Below, in pieces: positions 38,369 to 48,531 of a stretch of DNA of 64,000 bases. A model generated the notes under the pieces. The model made no database searches and had not been told where the DNA came from. It worked only from the letters and a program-made list of their open reading frames with translations. Positions within the stretch are counted from its first letter, which is position 1. Each line of letters opens with the position of its first letter. Source of the stretch: Sulfoacidibacillus thermotolerans (GTDB lineage: Bacteria; Bacillota; Bacilli; Alicyclobacillales; SLC66); assembly GCF_003144315.1 (NCBI RefSeq), contig NZ_MPDK01000002.1:372001-436000 (forward strand), written 5' to 3'. Made by a program: the position numbers and the translations under genes.

Positions 38369-39680
38369 CCTGCGACGCCTCCTTGTCCCGCAAAAAATAG
38401 ATCGTGTCAATCGTGACGCCGCGCGCAACTCGAATTACATCTTCTTTGGTTACTTTTTGCACCGCTTCAATCAACTCACTCACAGATCGTTCACGACCTG
38501 TGAATCGACTGTACATTTGCAAAACTGCTCCAGTAAAAGGTTGATCATCGGACTGCAAGTATTGATTGACAAGCCCCTTTTTTGTATAGACAAGTTCTTC
38601 ATCACTGATCAGCCCATTATTCAAATCCTCAATTTGTTGCTCAATGATCGCCTTTGTACGCTCGAAATGACTGATCTGAATCCCAGATTGAATAAAGAGT
38701 AACCCCTTTAATCCCTCTAAGCGACTCGATGCATAATAGGCAAGACTTGCCTTTTCGCGAACGTTTACAAACAGTTTCGAATGGGGAAACCCTCCGAGAA
38801 TCCCATTATAGACAACAAGCGCTGGATAATCATCTTCAGCGTAAGAAGTCGTCGAACGCAATCCCAAATTTAATTTCCCTTGATTGACATCCATTTGTTC
38901 GACAATCAAGCGTTCATGCATATCCCTCTTATGACGAGTTGCACCGACCAAAATGTTCGCTCCAATGTTCTGCTCTGTAAAATCAGCATGCAAAAAACGC
39001 GAAAATTCACGCTGACACGTTTCCTGCGCATAAGCGGCATCAATTGGCCCCACCATGTAGATATGTAGAGCAGACGAATGGATCAACTGCTGATACTCTG
39101 TGTAAAGCTCCTTTGGCGTCAAGTTCACCAGATCCTCAACATATCCTAACCGCGCAACTCCATACGGTTCTCCTTTACACATTTCTTGTATACAGCGTTC
39201 TCCAGCATAAGCGATTTTGTCGTTCACTAAATTCTCGATACGTTGCCGCTGTAATGTGATTTCAGCCGCAAAGTCTGATTTTTGGAATCCACCCTCTTCT
39301 GTTTTGGGAGCAAAGATCACTTCAGCAAACAACTGCATGGCAGAAGCAAACAACCCCTCTGCTTCTGGTAAAAATCCTTCATGTGGAACTTGCATCGTAA
39401 ATTCCACTGTCTGGCGATCTCCATGCTTATTAACCCGCGCCCCAATTGCCGCTCCATACAATTCATCAAATGCGCGAATTAAAGCTGTAGGCTCTGGATA
39501 GCGCACCGTTCCACGCATTAACATCTGCGGAAGTAAAGCAATCTTCGTTGCGCGAGCACGCTCTAGTGCACACTCAAACTGGGCGAGTACAGATACCATC
39601 TTATATTTTTCCGTAGGCAAAATGTGCAGATGCACTTGATTCCCTACCCGGTCATTAATCCACGCAGCATCCACCGACAT
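38337..39680 (-). CDS. ymfF: M16 family protein without zinc motif (YmfF-like)
   Basis: A 447-residue M16 relative with LPQMLMRGTVRYP at the place where active members have HxxEH, so it is the non-catalytic partner of YmfH. LFVNVREKASLAYYASSRL is the conserved C-domain motif shared by both. It overlaps ymfH by 32 bases, indicating coupled synthesis of the pair. Confidence 0.88.
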   Translation of the reverse strand: MSVDAAWINDRVGNQVHLHILPTEKYKMVSVLAQFECALERARATKIALLPQMLMRGTVRYPEPTALIRAFDELYGAAIGARVNKHGDRQTVEFTMQVPHEGFLPEAEGLFASAMQLFAEVIFAPKTEEGGFQKSDFAAEITLQRQRIENLVNDKIAYAGERCIQEMCKGEPYGVARLGYVEDLVNLTPKELYTEYQQLIHSSALHIYMVGPIDAAYAQETCQREFSRFLHADFTEQNIGANILVGATRHKRDMHERLIVEQMDVNQGKLNLGLRSTTSYAEDDYPALVVYNGILGGFPHSKLFVNVREKASLAYYASSRLEGLKGLLFIQSGIQISHFERTKAIIEQQIEDLNNGLISDEELVYTKKGLVNQYLQSDDQPFTGAVLQMYSRFTGRERSVSELIEAVQKVTKEDVIRVARGVTIDTIYFLRDKEASQDEKTAVSAAK

Positions 39681-39754
39681 CTACTCCCCCAATCCCAACA
39701 TTACAAATCACAGATATCCGATAGTATACGTATCTCACTGCAAAGCATACCAAA

Positions 39755-39775
39755 AGCCCCCGGAACCCCGAGGGC
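39755..39775 (-). terminator. terminator of the zinc-finger gene
   Basis: A GC-rich hairpin (AGCCCTCGG with CCGGGGGCT, one G-U pair) followed by TTTT on the minus strand, about 16 bases after the stop at 39792. Confidence 0.8.
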
Positions 39776-39791
39776 TGGCCACATCCGATTC

Positions 39792-40031
39792 TTAACCTTT
39801 TCGTATCTGGCTGCGCGCCGCTGCCTGTGCCACCTCATAATCTAATCTGGTAATCACTTGTGAAGAGCGAATCCACTGCTGAACCTCTCTCTTCATTGCA
39901 GGCGACACATACCGCGGCATCCCGTGTTGATCGACAAGTTCCTTGCGCGACATGTGATGGCGACTCATACAATGGTAATTTGTGAGGGCCTCCATCAGCT
40001 CACCACAGATCGGACATTGAAACACGGACAC
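39792..40031 (-). CDS. small Ros/MucR-like zinc-finger protein
   Basis: A 79-residue protein. FQCPICGELMEALTNYHCMSRHHMS gives Cys-x2-Cys-x10-His-x4-His, close to the C-x2-C/D-x9-His-x3/4-His finger of Ros/MucR regulators, and RKELVDQHGMP followed by VSPAMK echoes their next segment. Such regulators are known mainly from alphaproteobacteria; here it could bind DNA or RNA. This similarity is my reading of short motifs. Single gene with its own terminator. Confidence 0.6.
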   Translation of the reverse strand: MSVFQCPICGELMEALTNYHCMSRHHMSRKELVDQHGMPRYVSPAMKREVQQWIRSSQVITRLDYEVAQAAARSQIRKG

Positions 40032-40163
40032 CCATCCCTTCAGTTCGGTATGTCACATGCAATTCCTACTGCTAGCGTCTCTAAGGTGCCAAACAAAAAC
40101 AATCCATTGCTACTAGTCTAGACCCTTACGTCAAAAATCGCAAGTAATTTTCAGAAATAATGA

Positions 40164-41339
40164 TTACCGATTGGCAAAAACTGCCCCAATTTTACTCAAA
40201 TAGCGATATTGACTTGCATCTTTAAATAAGTAGGCCATCTTCCCAGTTGCTTTGAAAGAACGACCAATTTTCCCAATCGCGTCTTTGCGACCAAGCGAAG
40301 CAATCGCTCCTGCAATATTTGGGCGAAATTCCTCTTTAACTCCGCCACGCACATCATGGTAGAGGTATTTTGCACAAGCTGCCCCCATCTGCCAAGCAAG
40401 CTGAGCCGTCGGTGGATAGGGACGCCCTTGTTCATTGAGGATCAATGCACAATCTCCAAGAATGTACACTCCCTCATAATTCACTGACTCCAGATACGCA
40501 TTCACTTTTGCTCGACCACGCGCATCGGTTTCAAATCCCGCGTCAACGACGATTTGATTTCCACGGACACCACCTGTCCAAACAATGGTCTCTGCTTCAA
40601 TCGTGTCGCCCGTTTTCAAGTGGACAATTCCAGGTTCTACTTGTGTGATTGGAACGCCTGTCAGAAAACGCACACCACGTGCTTTTAAACTCTCCTCGGC
40701 AGTCTTCACAAGATCTGCATCAAAACCCGGAAGAATTCCAGGTGCTGCTTCGACATTGTACAACTCTACATATTCCAGCGGCACTCCTGCTTCACTTGCA
40801 AGACGAGGCAGCGCATCAGCAAATTCACCAACAAGTTCAATCCCACTAAAACCAGCACCTCCGACTACGAAGCGCAGCAACTCCCGTCTACGTTCAAGCG
40901 GATAACGGGCAAAACAAGATTCCACATGTGCACGCAATAAGCGCGCCTGATTCAAAGACTTGAGTGTATAAGCGTGTTCCTTTAATCCAGGAATACCAAA
41001 ATACTCAGTTTCACTTCCTAGTGCTACAACCAAAAGATCATATGAGATCGTTTGCCCATCTTCCAAAGCAACTTGTTTAGCACTCGGATCGATTTTTACA
41101 ACCGTTCCTTTTTGAATTTGTACATCCTTATCCGCTAATACTTTATCTAGCGGAATTCGCAAGGAACGATCGCTTCTTGCCCCAACTGCTGTTTCATGTA
41201 AAAGCGTGATGAGTTGATGATAATTATGTTTATTAACCAATGTAATACTTGCTTCCGAAGCCGTTAAATATTTGCGGGTTTGTAACGCACAAACTAACCC
41301 TGCGTACCCCGCGCCCAAAATCACAATCCGATTGCCCAT
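40164..41339 (-). CDS. ndh: type II NADH dehydrogenase (NDH-2)
   Basis: A 391-residue flavoprotein: first dinucleotide fold ILGAGYAGLV, second VVGGAGFSGIE, NKHNYHQLITLLHE, and the FAD-binding YILGDCALI. The quinone-site AQLAWQMGA follows. It oxidises NADH and reduces menaquinone without proton pumping at the membrane. GGGAG lies upstream of the ATG. A Rex-like box and a strong promoter lie upstream, as in Bacillus ndh. Confidence 0.9.
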   Translation of the reverse strand: MGNRIVILGAGYAGLVCALQTRKYLTASEASITLVNKHNYHQLITLLHETAVGARSDRSLRIPLDKVLADKDVQIQKGTVVKIDPSAKQVALEDGQTISYDLLVVALGSETEYFGIPGLKEHAYTLKSLNQARLLRAHVESCFARYPLERRRELLRFVVGGAGFSGIELVGEFADALPRLASEAGVPLEYVELYNVEAAPGILPGFDADLVKTAEESLKARGVRFLTGVPITQVEPGIVHLKTGDTIEAETIVWTGGVRGNQIVVDAGFETDARGRAKVNAYLESVNYEGVYILGDCALILNEQGRPYPPTAQLAWQMGAACAKYLYHDVRGGVKEEFRPNIAGAIASLGRKDAIGKIGRSFKATGKMAYLFKDASQYRYLSKIGAVFANR

Positions 41340-41393
41340 AAGATCTCCCGCTCCCTAAAAGTATGTCCATTATTTCACAAACACCAAGAAAGA

Positions 41394-41411
41394 TTGTAGA
41401 ATATTTCACAA
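41394..41411 (-). promoter_or_regulatory. Rex-like operator upstream of ndh
   Basis: TTGTAGAATATTTCACAA (minus: TTGTGAAATATTCTACAA) fits TTGTGAAnnnnTTCACAA with two deviations and is an 18-bp near-palindrome. A second half-site TTTCACAA occurs at 41373-41380. It lies just downstream of the predicted start site, so Rex would block elongation when NADH is low. Confidence 0.65.
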
Positions 41412-41440
41412 AGTACGGTGCTATATAACTTCATATCCTC

Positions 41441-41468
41441 ATGATAGCAAGTATAGCTACTTTGTCAA
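41441..41468 (-). promoter_or_regulatory. ndh promoter
   Basis: On the minus strand TTGACA (41468-41463), 16 bases, TATCAT (41446-41441); start expected near 41434, upstream of the Rex-like box. Confidence 0.6.
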
Positions 41469-41591
41469 CCATTTGCCATGAACTCTTGCCTAATTTATGA
41501 GAGCAACTAGTTTTTTTGAGACACAATGTTCACAATTCAACTTCGAACAAAAACAGTTTGTCCATCCTACGGGTTTTGTGTGGAAACACAG

Positions 41592-41621
41592 TTGAAATCC
41601 TTTCCGCGCGTATTATATGAT
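41592..41621 (+). promoter_or_regulatory. ferredoxin gene promoter
   Basis: TTGAAA (41592-41597), 18 bases, TATGAT (41616-41621), about 35 bases before the ferredoxin start. The 317-base region 41340-41656 holds this promoter, the ndh promoter and the Rex-like box; no further gene is seen in it. Confidence 0.55.
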
Positions 41622-41656
41622 AGGGCAGAAAGGAATTTAAAGAGGAGTGGGTTCAA

Positions 41657-41893
41657 ATGACCTTTGTCATCACATCGCCTTGCATTGATGAAAAAGCGGC
41701 CGACTGTGTAGAAACATGCCCTGTTGACGCGATCCACGAAGGCGAAGACCAGTACTATATCGATCCAGATACTTGTATTGACTGCGGGGCTTGTGAAGCC
41801 GTATGCCCAGTGGCCGCCATTTTCCAGGAAGATTTTGTTCCGGAAGAAGAAAAATCCTTTATCGAAAAGAACCGCGCTTTCTTCAAAAAGTAA
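41657..41893 (+). CDS. fdxA: 7Fe-type ferredoxin
   Basis: A 78-residue acidic protein with AGAGGAG upstream. The first cluster motif is Cys-x7-Cys-x3-Cys-Pro (SPCIDEKAADCVETCPVDAI), binding a 3Fe-4S cluster; the second is CIDCGACEAVCP, binding 4Fe-4S. This is the seven-iron ferredoxin type of Bacillus and thermoacidophiles. It is a likely electron acceptor for KorAB. Monocistronic. Confidence 0.93.
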   Translation: MTFVITSPCIDEKAADCVETCPVDAIHEGEDQYYIDPDTCIDCGACEAVCPVAAIFQEDFVPEEEKSFIEKNRAFFKK

Positions 41894-41913
41894 GTTGCTT
41901 ATGATCTATGCAC

Positions 41914-41982
41914 TGTCCAAAGAGCCCCATGATGTGCAGAGGATCGGGTTCATTCCATCTGTTACGTGGGACTTTTTGGACA
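41914..41982. terminator. imperfect long hairpin between convergent genes
   Basis: TGTCCAAAGAGCCCCA and TGGGACTTTTTGGACA can pair with interruptions and would close a loop of about 35 bases. It lies between the ferredoxin gene and the convergent MFS gene; no other terminator is apparent. Weakly supported. Confidence 0.3.
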
Positions 41983-42013
41983 TGCCTACCCTAAGAGCCT
42001 CGTCAAAACACCT

Positions 42014-43294
42014 CTACTTCATTCGTTGCAAAGATCGCCCTTCACGTTTCTCTTTGACCACTTCAATTACAGATTGATCACTGGCCTTGCGATCTGTATA
42101 AGTTACCCGATAAGTAATTAAAAATACCAAAAACTGAGCAAAACCAAGTGCCATCATGAGATAAGGGATCCAGTTTACATTTTGACTGTATACGACAAAC
42201 GCTAGAAATCCCCCTATCCCCACGACTCGTCCAATCCCCAGAGCGATTTCACGAACAGCAAGGTGTTCTGCACGATATCGCGCTGAACGAATCGACTCAT
42301 CAATTTCATTCATCACCATCGTTCCAAAAGGCACAAGAAAAAAAGGAAGAACAAAACTTGTTGTTGTTCCAAAGAGAAAAAGGGACCGCGCTGAAACAGA
42401 CTGCATAAATAAAAATGGGATGATCCCAAGCAAAAAAGCCGCCAATCCCATGCCAAACTTTCTCAGCCCCTCGCGCTTTCCAATAAAAGCAGCTAAGAGA
42501 AAGGCGATGAGCGATAAAAATCCCGTATATAATCCATATAACCCAAGTCCTTCTTCACTTTTGGATACATCAAACACGAGCAAGGCAACTAGAAAGGAAA
42601 ATAGCCCTTCTCGTAGACCAAAAACAACAGAACCGATCAATAATCTACGCCAATCCGAGTCTTGGTTCAAACGAAGGGCCAAGGAGAGCTGTGGACGATG
42701 GGGCAGCTCTTTTTTCGGAAGGCGAAACGTCGCGATGAATAATAAAGCAAAAATCGTGAATGAAAGAGCAAACACCGCATGATATCCAGAAACTTGTCGC
42801 ACTCGCACAATGAGATATCCCGCGACATAGGGACCGGTCATACTTGCGAGTGATGCAAATAAACCACTTAGTCCGGTAAACTTTGCTCGATTGTCTGGAT
42901 TCGTAAAATCAAATGAGAATACATGAAATGAAAACCAATAAAACCCTTGCCCAATTCCAAAACATATACCTAGCCATTTCACATAATGCACACTAGAGGG
43001 TCCGAGCGCTAATAAAACGGCAAAAAAAATAACCAATACAGTAACGCCGCTGCGCATGACCCACGCTTCACCGATCTTAGAAGCCAGATATCCGCCCCCC
43101 ACAAACGCTAAAGGGATACAAAAAAAAGTAAATAAATTAAACCAGGTGATCGCCTCATACGTCCGATCCATCTTCCATATATACACATTGATAAACGTTC
43201 CCGAGAGCGCAATCCCAGTCATAAATAAAGTGGCAACTACAAGTAGCCACCACCCCTGCTGCGACAGCTTTGCGACTTTCCCTATAGCCCGCAT
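42014..43294 (-). CDS. MFS transporter
   Basis: A 426-residue protein starting at ATG 43294 (GGGGGG upstream); the longer frame would add an unlikely hydrophilic 43-residue head. Around 12 membrane segments, with GGYLASKIGEAWVMRSG as the loop 2-3 motif. The family of YitG/YfkF-type or unknown MFS proteins fits; substrate not deduced. It lies downstream of uppP, about 130 bases on. Confidence 0.78.
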   Translation of the reverse strand: MRAIGKVAKLSQQGWWLLVVATLFMTGIALSGTFINVYIWKMDRTYEAITWFNLFTFFCIPLAFVGGGYLASKIGEAWVMRSGVTVLVIFFAVLLALGPSSVHYVKWLGICFGIGQGFYWFSFHVFSFDFTNPDNRAKFTGLSGLFASLASMTGPYVAGYLIVRVRQVSGYHAVFALSFTIFALLFIATFRLPKKELPHRPQLSLALRLNQDSDWRRLLIGSVVFGLREGLFSFLVALLVFDVSKSEEGLGLYGLYTGFLSLIAFLLAAFIGKREGLRKFGMGLAAFLLGIIPFLFMQSVSARSLFLFGTTTSFVLPFFLVPFGTMVMNEIDESIRSARYRAEHLAVREIALGIGRVVGIGGFLAFVVYSQNVNWIPYLMMALGFAQFLVFLITYRVTYTDRKASDQSVIEVVKEKREGRSLQRMK

Positions 43295-43423
43295 GTCATC
43301 CCCCCTGACAACATACGGGCGCTCCTGTTGCCAGGCGCCCGCATGACAATCCATATCATCAATGTGTGTAGCTGTACGGATTTTATCCATCTTAGACAAA
43401 GGGGATGAGCAAATATCAAGCAA

Positions 43424-44263
43424 TCAGGCAATAAAACTGTATAGCAATGTGCCAAGACCGACAATTATACAATAAATCCCAAACGGCCGCAATGCCTTTA
43501 CCTCATGTGTTTTAAAATAACGCATGAGAAACCACGTGCTCAAATAAGCCGCAATCCCGGCAACGACACCTCCAATAAGCGCCATTTGCAACATTCCATG
43601 GGCTGCATGGTGAAGCTTTGGCAACTCTTTAACTGCAGCACCAAGGATAATCGGTGTCGCCAAAAGAAAACTAAAGCGAGCTGCCGCCTCATAACGAAGC
43701 CCGTAAAGGAGTCCTCCAACCATCGTCATGGCTGACCTTGAAAACCCAGGGATCAATGCGAATGACTGCAAAATTCCAATGACAATAGCTTGTCCAAATG
43801 TCAATTGACTTGCTGTCTTTGTTCCTTTGCGGCGCAATAAACGATCCGCATAGATTAAAATCAACCCGTTTACAAATAAAAACACCATAGCTACGCGTGG
43901 TGTGGCAAACAAGACTGCAAACTTCTTAGCCCCAAGTCCACCAATAATCACCGCAGGCAAAGTTGCAACGATTAACAATAAAAATTCTTTGCGCGCACTG
44001 CGTGTACTCCTTTGTTTTCCTTCACTCCCAGATGCAAAGAGTGCACGCAAAAAAACAAGCCAGTCTTGAAAGAAAAAAATCAGCAATGCGACGGCTGTTC
44101 CAACGTGCAGCATGACGATAAACGGTAAAAACGCGGGACTAGATTGTATGTTTGGCCAATGAAATAAATAGGGCAAAAGCACACCATGCCCCACACTGCT
44201 GATCGGGAATAACTCAGTAATTCCCTGAACCAATGCAAAAATCAGAGTCTGCATGAGATGCAT
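43424..44263 (-). CDS. uppP: undecaprenyl-diphosphate phosphatase
   Basis: A 279-residue polytopic protein of the BacA/UppP family: QGITELFPISSVGH near the N-terminus (catalytic glutamate and histidine) and PGFSRSAMTM near residue 160-170 are the two conserved catalytic repeats. It dephosphorylates undecaprenyl diphosphate for reuse in peptidoglycan synthesis. The PAP2 protein at 57,214 may supply the same activity. Confidence 0.92.
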   Translation of the reverse strand: MHLMQTLIFALVQGITELFPISSVGHGVLLPYLFHWPNIQSSPAFLPFIVMLHVGTAVALLIFFFQDWLVFLRALFASGSEGKQRSTRSARKEFLLLIVATLPAVIIGGLGAKKFAVLFATPRVAMVFLFVNGLILIYADRLLRRKGTKTASQLTFGQAIVIGILQSFALIPGFSRSAMTMVGGLLYGLRYEAAARFSFLLATPIILGAAVKELPKLHHAAHGMLQMALIGGVVAGIAAYLSTWFLMRYFKTHEVKALRPFGIYCIIVGLGTLLYSFIA

Positions 44264-44329
44264 ACGAAGCGAATTCCCCCTTGAAATGAGTCATTTCCCT
44301 TCGTATTGTATCACACGCAGACTCGTGAA

Positions 44330-47300
44330 CTACATATTGCGGCGATATTGTCCCCCTACTTCATAGAGTGCCGCAGTAATTTGACCTAAACTCGCAACTT
44401 TAACCGTTTCCATTAACTCAGCAAAAATATTGCCCCGTTCGACAGCGACTTGCTTTAAGCGCTCAAGTGCTGCCTTCGCCTCTTCCCGATGGCGTTCTTG
44501 AAAAGCGTGCAAGGATTGAATTTGCTGCTCTTTTTCTGCACGCGTCGCGCGCGCTAACTCAATTTCTGGCGCCTGATAGTCATCTTTTAAAGTCTCTGGA
44601 TCAATAAATGTATTTACACCGATGATCGGAAGTTCACCAGAGTGTTTTAATGTTTCATAGTAGAGTGATTCCTCTTGAATTTTTCCGCGTTGATACTGCG
44701 TCTCCATAGCTCCAAGCACGCCTCCGCGCTCATGAATGCGCATAAATTCATCTAAGACCGCCTGTTCCACCAAATCTGTCAGTTCCTCGATAATATAAGC
44801 GCCCTGAATCGGATTTTCATTTTTTGTCAATCCAAATTCCCGGTTAATGATCATTTGAATCGCCATGGCTCGCCGCACAGAGTGTTCTGTAGGCGTTGTT
44901 ATCGCCTCATCATAGGCATTCGTATGAAGCGAATTGCAGTTGTCATAAATAGCCAAAAGAGCTTGCAGCGTTGTGCGAATGTCATTGAAATCTATTTCTT
45001 GCGCATGCAAAGATCGGCCCGACGTTTGAATATGATACTTCAACTTTTGACTTCTGTCGTTTCCCTTGTATAAAAACTTCATTGCCACCGACCAAATTCT
45101 ACGGGCTACACGCCCCATCACCGTATACTCTGGGTCCATGCCATTGCTAAAGAAGAAAGATAAATTTGGAGCGAAATCATCAATTTTCATTCCGCGACTC
45201 AAATAATACTCCACATAGGTGAATGCATTTGACAAGGTAAACGCCAATTGTGAAATAGGATTCGCTCCAGCTTCAGCAATGTGATACCCACTAATCGAAA
45301 CCGAATAGTAATTGCGCACCCCGTGATCGATAAAGTACTGTTGAATATCCCCCATCATGCGCAACGCAAATTCAGTTGAAAAAATGCAGGTATTTTGCCC
45401 CTGATCTTCTTTTAAAATGTCTGCCTGGACTGTTCCTCGCACTGCCCGTAACGTTTGTTCCTTGACTTCTGCTTCCTCAGCATCTGTTAACGGAGCACCT
45501 TTCTTCGCTGCATATTTTTTTAACTGTTGGTTAATTGCTGTATTCAAATACATCGCCAATATAATGGGGGCTGGACCATTAATCGTCATTGAAACGGAAG
45601 TACTTGGATCTGCGAGATCAAACCCATCATAGAGTTGCTCCATATCCTCCAAAGTACATACAGAAACCCCACTTTCACCGATTTTCCCATAGATATCCGG
45701 TCGATAATCCGGATCTTCACCATATAAAGTCACGCTGTCAAAAGCAGTTGACAAACGTTTCGCCTTATCATCTTTAGACAAAAAATGAAATCGCCGATTG
45801 GTTCGCTCAGGTGTTCCTTCCCCTGCAAATTGCCGTTTTGGTTCCTCTTCCGTGCGTTTTAACGGGAATACACCAGCCGTATAAGGGAACTCCCCAGGAA
45901 CATTCTCAAGAAGCAAGTATTTTAGAATATCGCCATAGTCCCGCAAACGTGGAACTGCCACTTTGGGAATTTGTAAACCAGCTAAAGACTTTACAAATAA
46001 AGGAGAACGCAACTCGCGATCGCGCACTTTTGTAATAAACTCCGGTTGACGATAGCGTTGTACCAATTCCGGAAACGTCTCGATAAGCTGAATATTTTCA
46101 GGCCGGAGCATTTTTTTTACATCATCCCGCGCTTCTAAAACTGCATCAAGCACTGTTTCGGATACTTTGCGCTGCTTCAATTCAGCTAATGTCCCCTCAA
46201 TCTGATACCACTTACTGGCCAAAGCCACCTGTTCCTCTACTTTTGCCCGGTATCCGCGGACTGTTTGAACCACATCCAACAAATAATGAGCACGATCTCC
46301 GGGAATAATCACCGCACGTTCAGGAGATATCGCTTCTTCCCCAAGCCCTTTACTCCAATCTTTCCTGTATTTTTGATCGATCGTGGAGATCAAGGCACGA
46401 TATAGTGCATTAGTACCGTAATCATTAAATTGACTTGCCATTGTTCCATACACAGGCATATTCTCTAACGGCTCAGAAAATCTCCCGAAATTCCGTTGCA
46501 ATTGTTTACGCACATGAGCCAGTGCATCTAGTGAGCCTTTGCGATCAAACTTGTTAATCGCAACAAGATCCGCATAATCAAGCATATCGATTTTTTCCAA
46601 TTGTGAAGGAGCGCCAAAATCACTCGTCATCACATAAAGACTGACATCTGCAATGTTTGAAATTGCAGCATCCCCCTGCCCAATGCCACTTGTTTCGACT
46701 AAAACAAGATCATAAGCAGCAGCGCGCAGTACAGCGATTGCTTCTTCGATCGCAAGTGAAAGCTCAGAACGCGACGACCGTGTAGCCATCGATCGCATGT
46801 ATACCTGAGGCTGATAGATCGCATTCATTCGAATGCGGTCACCAAGCAATGCGCCACCTGTTTTTTGTTTCGAAGGATCAATAGACAAGATGCCAATTCT
46901 CTTGTCTGGAAAATCGCGAATAAAGCGGCGGACAAGCTCATCTGTGAGAGAACTTTTCCCAGCTCCCCCTGTCCCCGTGATTCCTACAACAACCGTTTTA
47001 TGATCCAATTGACCTTTCTGATTACTACCTATCGCCTCTGTCAAGCGCAGCATCAGATCTGCCACTGACTGTCCAGTTTCCACCCGTTCTTCTAACAGGC
47101 TGATCAATTCTGCGACCATTTTCCGATCTTGACCATCAAGCGGCGCAGATGATTCGATCCATCTCTTCGCTCTCTCCTTTGGCGTCGGAAAATCAGAGAG
47201 GCGTACCATGTCATTAATCATCCCGACGAGTCCGAGTTTTCTCCCATCGTCAGGGGAATAGATGCGAGCCACTCCATAGTTGTGCAATTCTTCAATTTCA

Positions 47301-47620
47301 CGCGGTACAATCACTCCACCGCCTCCGCCAAACACACGGATATGCGACGAACCTTGCTCCTTCAACATGTCCACCATATATTTGAAGTATTCGACATGGC
47401 CGCCTTGGTAGGAACTTACGGCAATTCCCTGAACATCCTCTTCAATTGCCGTCTCCACGATCTCACGAACGGAACGATTGTGCCCTAAATGGATGACCTC
47501 TACACCACATGCTTGCAGTAAGCGACGCATAATGTTAATAGAAGCATCATGGCCGTCAAAAAGACTTGATGCTGTTACAAATCGAACTCGATGCTGCGGT
47601 CGATAGACTTCTGTTTCCAA
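44330..47620 (-). CDS. icmF: fused isobutyryl-CoA mutase
   Basis: A 1,096-residue protein with all parts of IcmF in order: cobalamin-binding domain (DGHDAS, then [10 protein letters not shown], about residues 14-140), a MeaI-type GTPase chaperone ([12 protein letters not shown] near 210, [19 protein letters not shown]) and the mutase barrel (about 560-1096; [33 protein letters not shown]). It interconverts isobutyryl-CoA and n-butyryl-CoA, some members also pivalyl-CoA, in branched-chain catabolism. It lies 32 bases after a TetR gene, in one operon. Confidence 0.95.
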   Translation of the reverse strand: METEVYRPQHRVRFVTASSLFDGHDASINIMRRLLQACGVEVIHLGHNRSVREIVETAIEEDVQGIAVSSYQGGHVEYFKYMVDMLKEQGSSHIRVFGGGGGVIVPREIEELHNYGVARIYSPDDGRKLGLVGMINDMVRLSDFPTPKERAKRWIESSAPLDGQDRKMVAELISLLEERVETGQSVADLMLRLTEAIGSNQKGQLDHKTVVVGITGTGGAGKSSLTDELVRRFIRDFPDKRIGILSIDPSKQKTGGALLGDRIRMNAIYQPQVYMRSMATRSSRSELSLAIEEAIAVLRAAAYDLVLVETSGIGQGDAAISNIADVSLYVMTSDFGAPSQLEKIDMLDYADLVAINKFDRKGSLDALAHVRKQLQRNFGRFSEPLENMPVYGTMASQFNDYGTNALYRALISTIDQKYRKDWSKGLGEEAISPERAVIIPGDRAHYLLDVVQTVRGYRAKVEEQVALASKWYQIEGTLAELKQRKVSETVLDAVLEARDDVKKMLRPENIQLIETFPELVQRYRQPEFITKVRDRELRSPLFVKSLAGLQIPKVAVPRLRDYGDILKYLLLENVPGEFPYTAGVFPLKRTEEEPKRQFAGEGTPERTNRRFHFLSKDDKAKRLSTAFDSVTLYGEDPDYRPDIYGKIGESGVSVCTLEDMEQLYDGFDLADPSTSVSMTINGPAPIILAMYLNTAINQQLKKYAAKKGAPLTDAEEAEVKEQTLRAVRGTVQADILKEDQGQNTCIFSTEFALRMMGDIQQYFIDHGVRNYYSVSISGYHIAEAGANPISQLAFTLSNAFTYVEYYLSRGMKIDDFAPNLSFFFSNGMDPEYTVMGRVARRIWSVAMKFLYKGNDRSQKLKYHIQTSGRSLHAQEIDFNDIRTTLQALLAIYDNCNSLHTNAYDEAITTPTEHSVRRAMAIQMIINREFGLTKNENPIQGAYIIEELTDLVEQAVLDEFMRIHERGGVLGAMETQYQRGKIQEESLYYETLKHSGELPIIGVNTFIDPETLKDDYQAPEIELARATRAEKEQQIQSLHAFQERHREEAKAALERLKQVAVERGNIFAELMETVKVASLGQITAALYEVGGQYRRNM

Positions 47621-47652
47621 CTCGAATCGCTCCTTATTTTACTTCCTCGTAC

Positions 47653-48327
47653 TTACTGCACATTCTCGTGAATCTGTGTTCTCCCTAGAAAGCCAGCGTT
47701 CGCATCCGCACAAAGTTCTCGCATAAAGAGAGAAGTTTGCGTTTCCGTAAACGCTTCCAAACTGTAGTTGCGATGCAGTGACCATCTGCGAAACGCCCAC
47801 ATTTGTCCCAGTACAGTAATATTATGCGCCATTAAGGAAACCACCTCTGGCGAAATCGAAAAAGAACCATCTTCAATCCCTGTGCGTAATATTTTTGCAA
47901 AATAACTGCTTATCTCTTCCTCGCGGCGCAGGACATAGTGCATATATTCAGGAGGCAAGGATTTGGTTTCTTGATAAATCAGTAAAACCAGCTCTTGCAG
48001 TTCGTCCATAACACGGAAAAAACCTGCCAATACAACAGGTAACACTTCGTCTGCACGCGATCCTGTCACTGGAACAGAATGCAGTTTTTCCTCTACCTGA
48101 GAATGAATCATATCGCAGACTAAGTACAAAATATCTTCCTTAGAACTTACATACTCATACAATGTACCCGTCCCAAGACCGCTTTCTCGCGCAATTTCCC
48201 GTGTAGTCGTCCCATGAAACCCTTTCTCAGCAAACAGCTTCGTGGCCGCTTGAACGATCTGATCGCGGCGCATGCGCACGAGATCAGGGTCTTTCACTGG
48301 TGTAGCAATATTGCGCATATTAGCCAT
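47653..48327 (-). CDS. TetR-family regulator of the icmF operon
   Basis: A 224-residue protein; ATG 48327 (GGGGGGACAGGG upstream) is preferred to the frame start at 48399, which lies inside the operator. The helix-turn-helix is typical: IVQAATKLFAEKGFHGTTTREIARESGLGTGTLYEYVSSKEDIL. The C-terminal ligand domain is helical. Acyl-CoA-type ligands are likely, by its place directly before icmF. Whether it also controls the neighbouring fad operon is open. Confidence 0.82.
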   Translation of the reverse strand: MANMRNIATPVKDPDLVRMRRDQIVQAATKLFAEKGFHGTTTREIARESGLGTGTLYEYVSSKEDILYLVCDMIHSQVEEKLHSVPVTGSRADEVLPVVLAGFFRVMDELQELVLLIYQETKSLPPEYMHYVLRREEEISSYFAKILRTGIEDGSFSISPEVVSLMAHNITVLGQMWAFRRWSLHRNYSLEAFTETQTSLFMRELCADANAGFLGRTQIHENVQ

Positions 48328-48369
48328 ACCCTGTCCCCCCGCTCTGCGTTCATTCTCCTCTATCCCTTT

Positions 48370-48387
48370 ACCGAGCGAGCGCTCAGT
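48370..48387 (-). promoter_or_regulatory. candidate operator of the tetR-icmF operon
   Basis: ACCGAGCGAGCGCTCAGT is a near-perfect 18-bp palindrome (ACYGAGCG and its complement). It lies between a likely -10 (TATGAT, minus, near 48,407) and the TetR start, the usual place for TetR autoregulation. Confidence 0.55.
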
Positions 48388-48531
48388 CAAAAATATCATA
48401 TCATACCATGAAATCTGTCGCTAGAGTATTTCTTCATTTCCTTATAAAGGACCATTTTATAGATCGCATGTTTAGTAAGTTAAAAACTGGTTCAAAATAC
48501 TAGTATATTCACTAGGGAGAGTGATCTCGTA

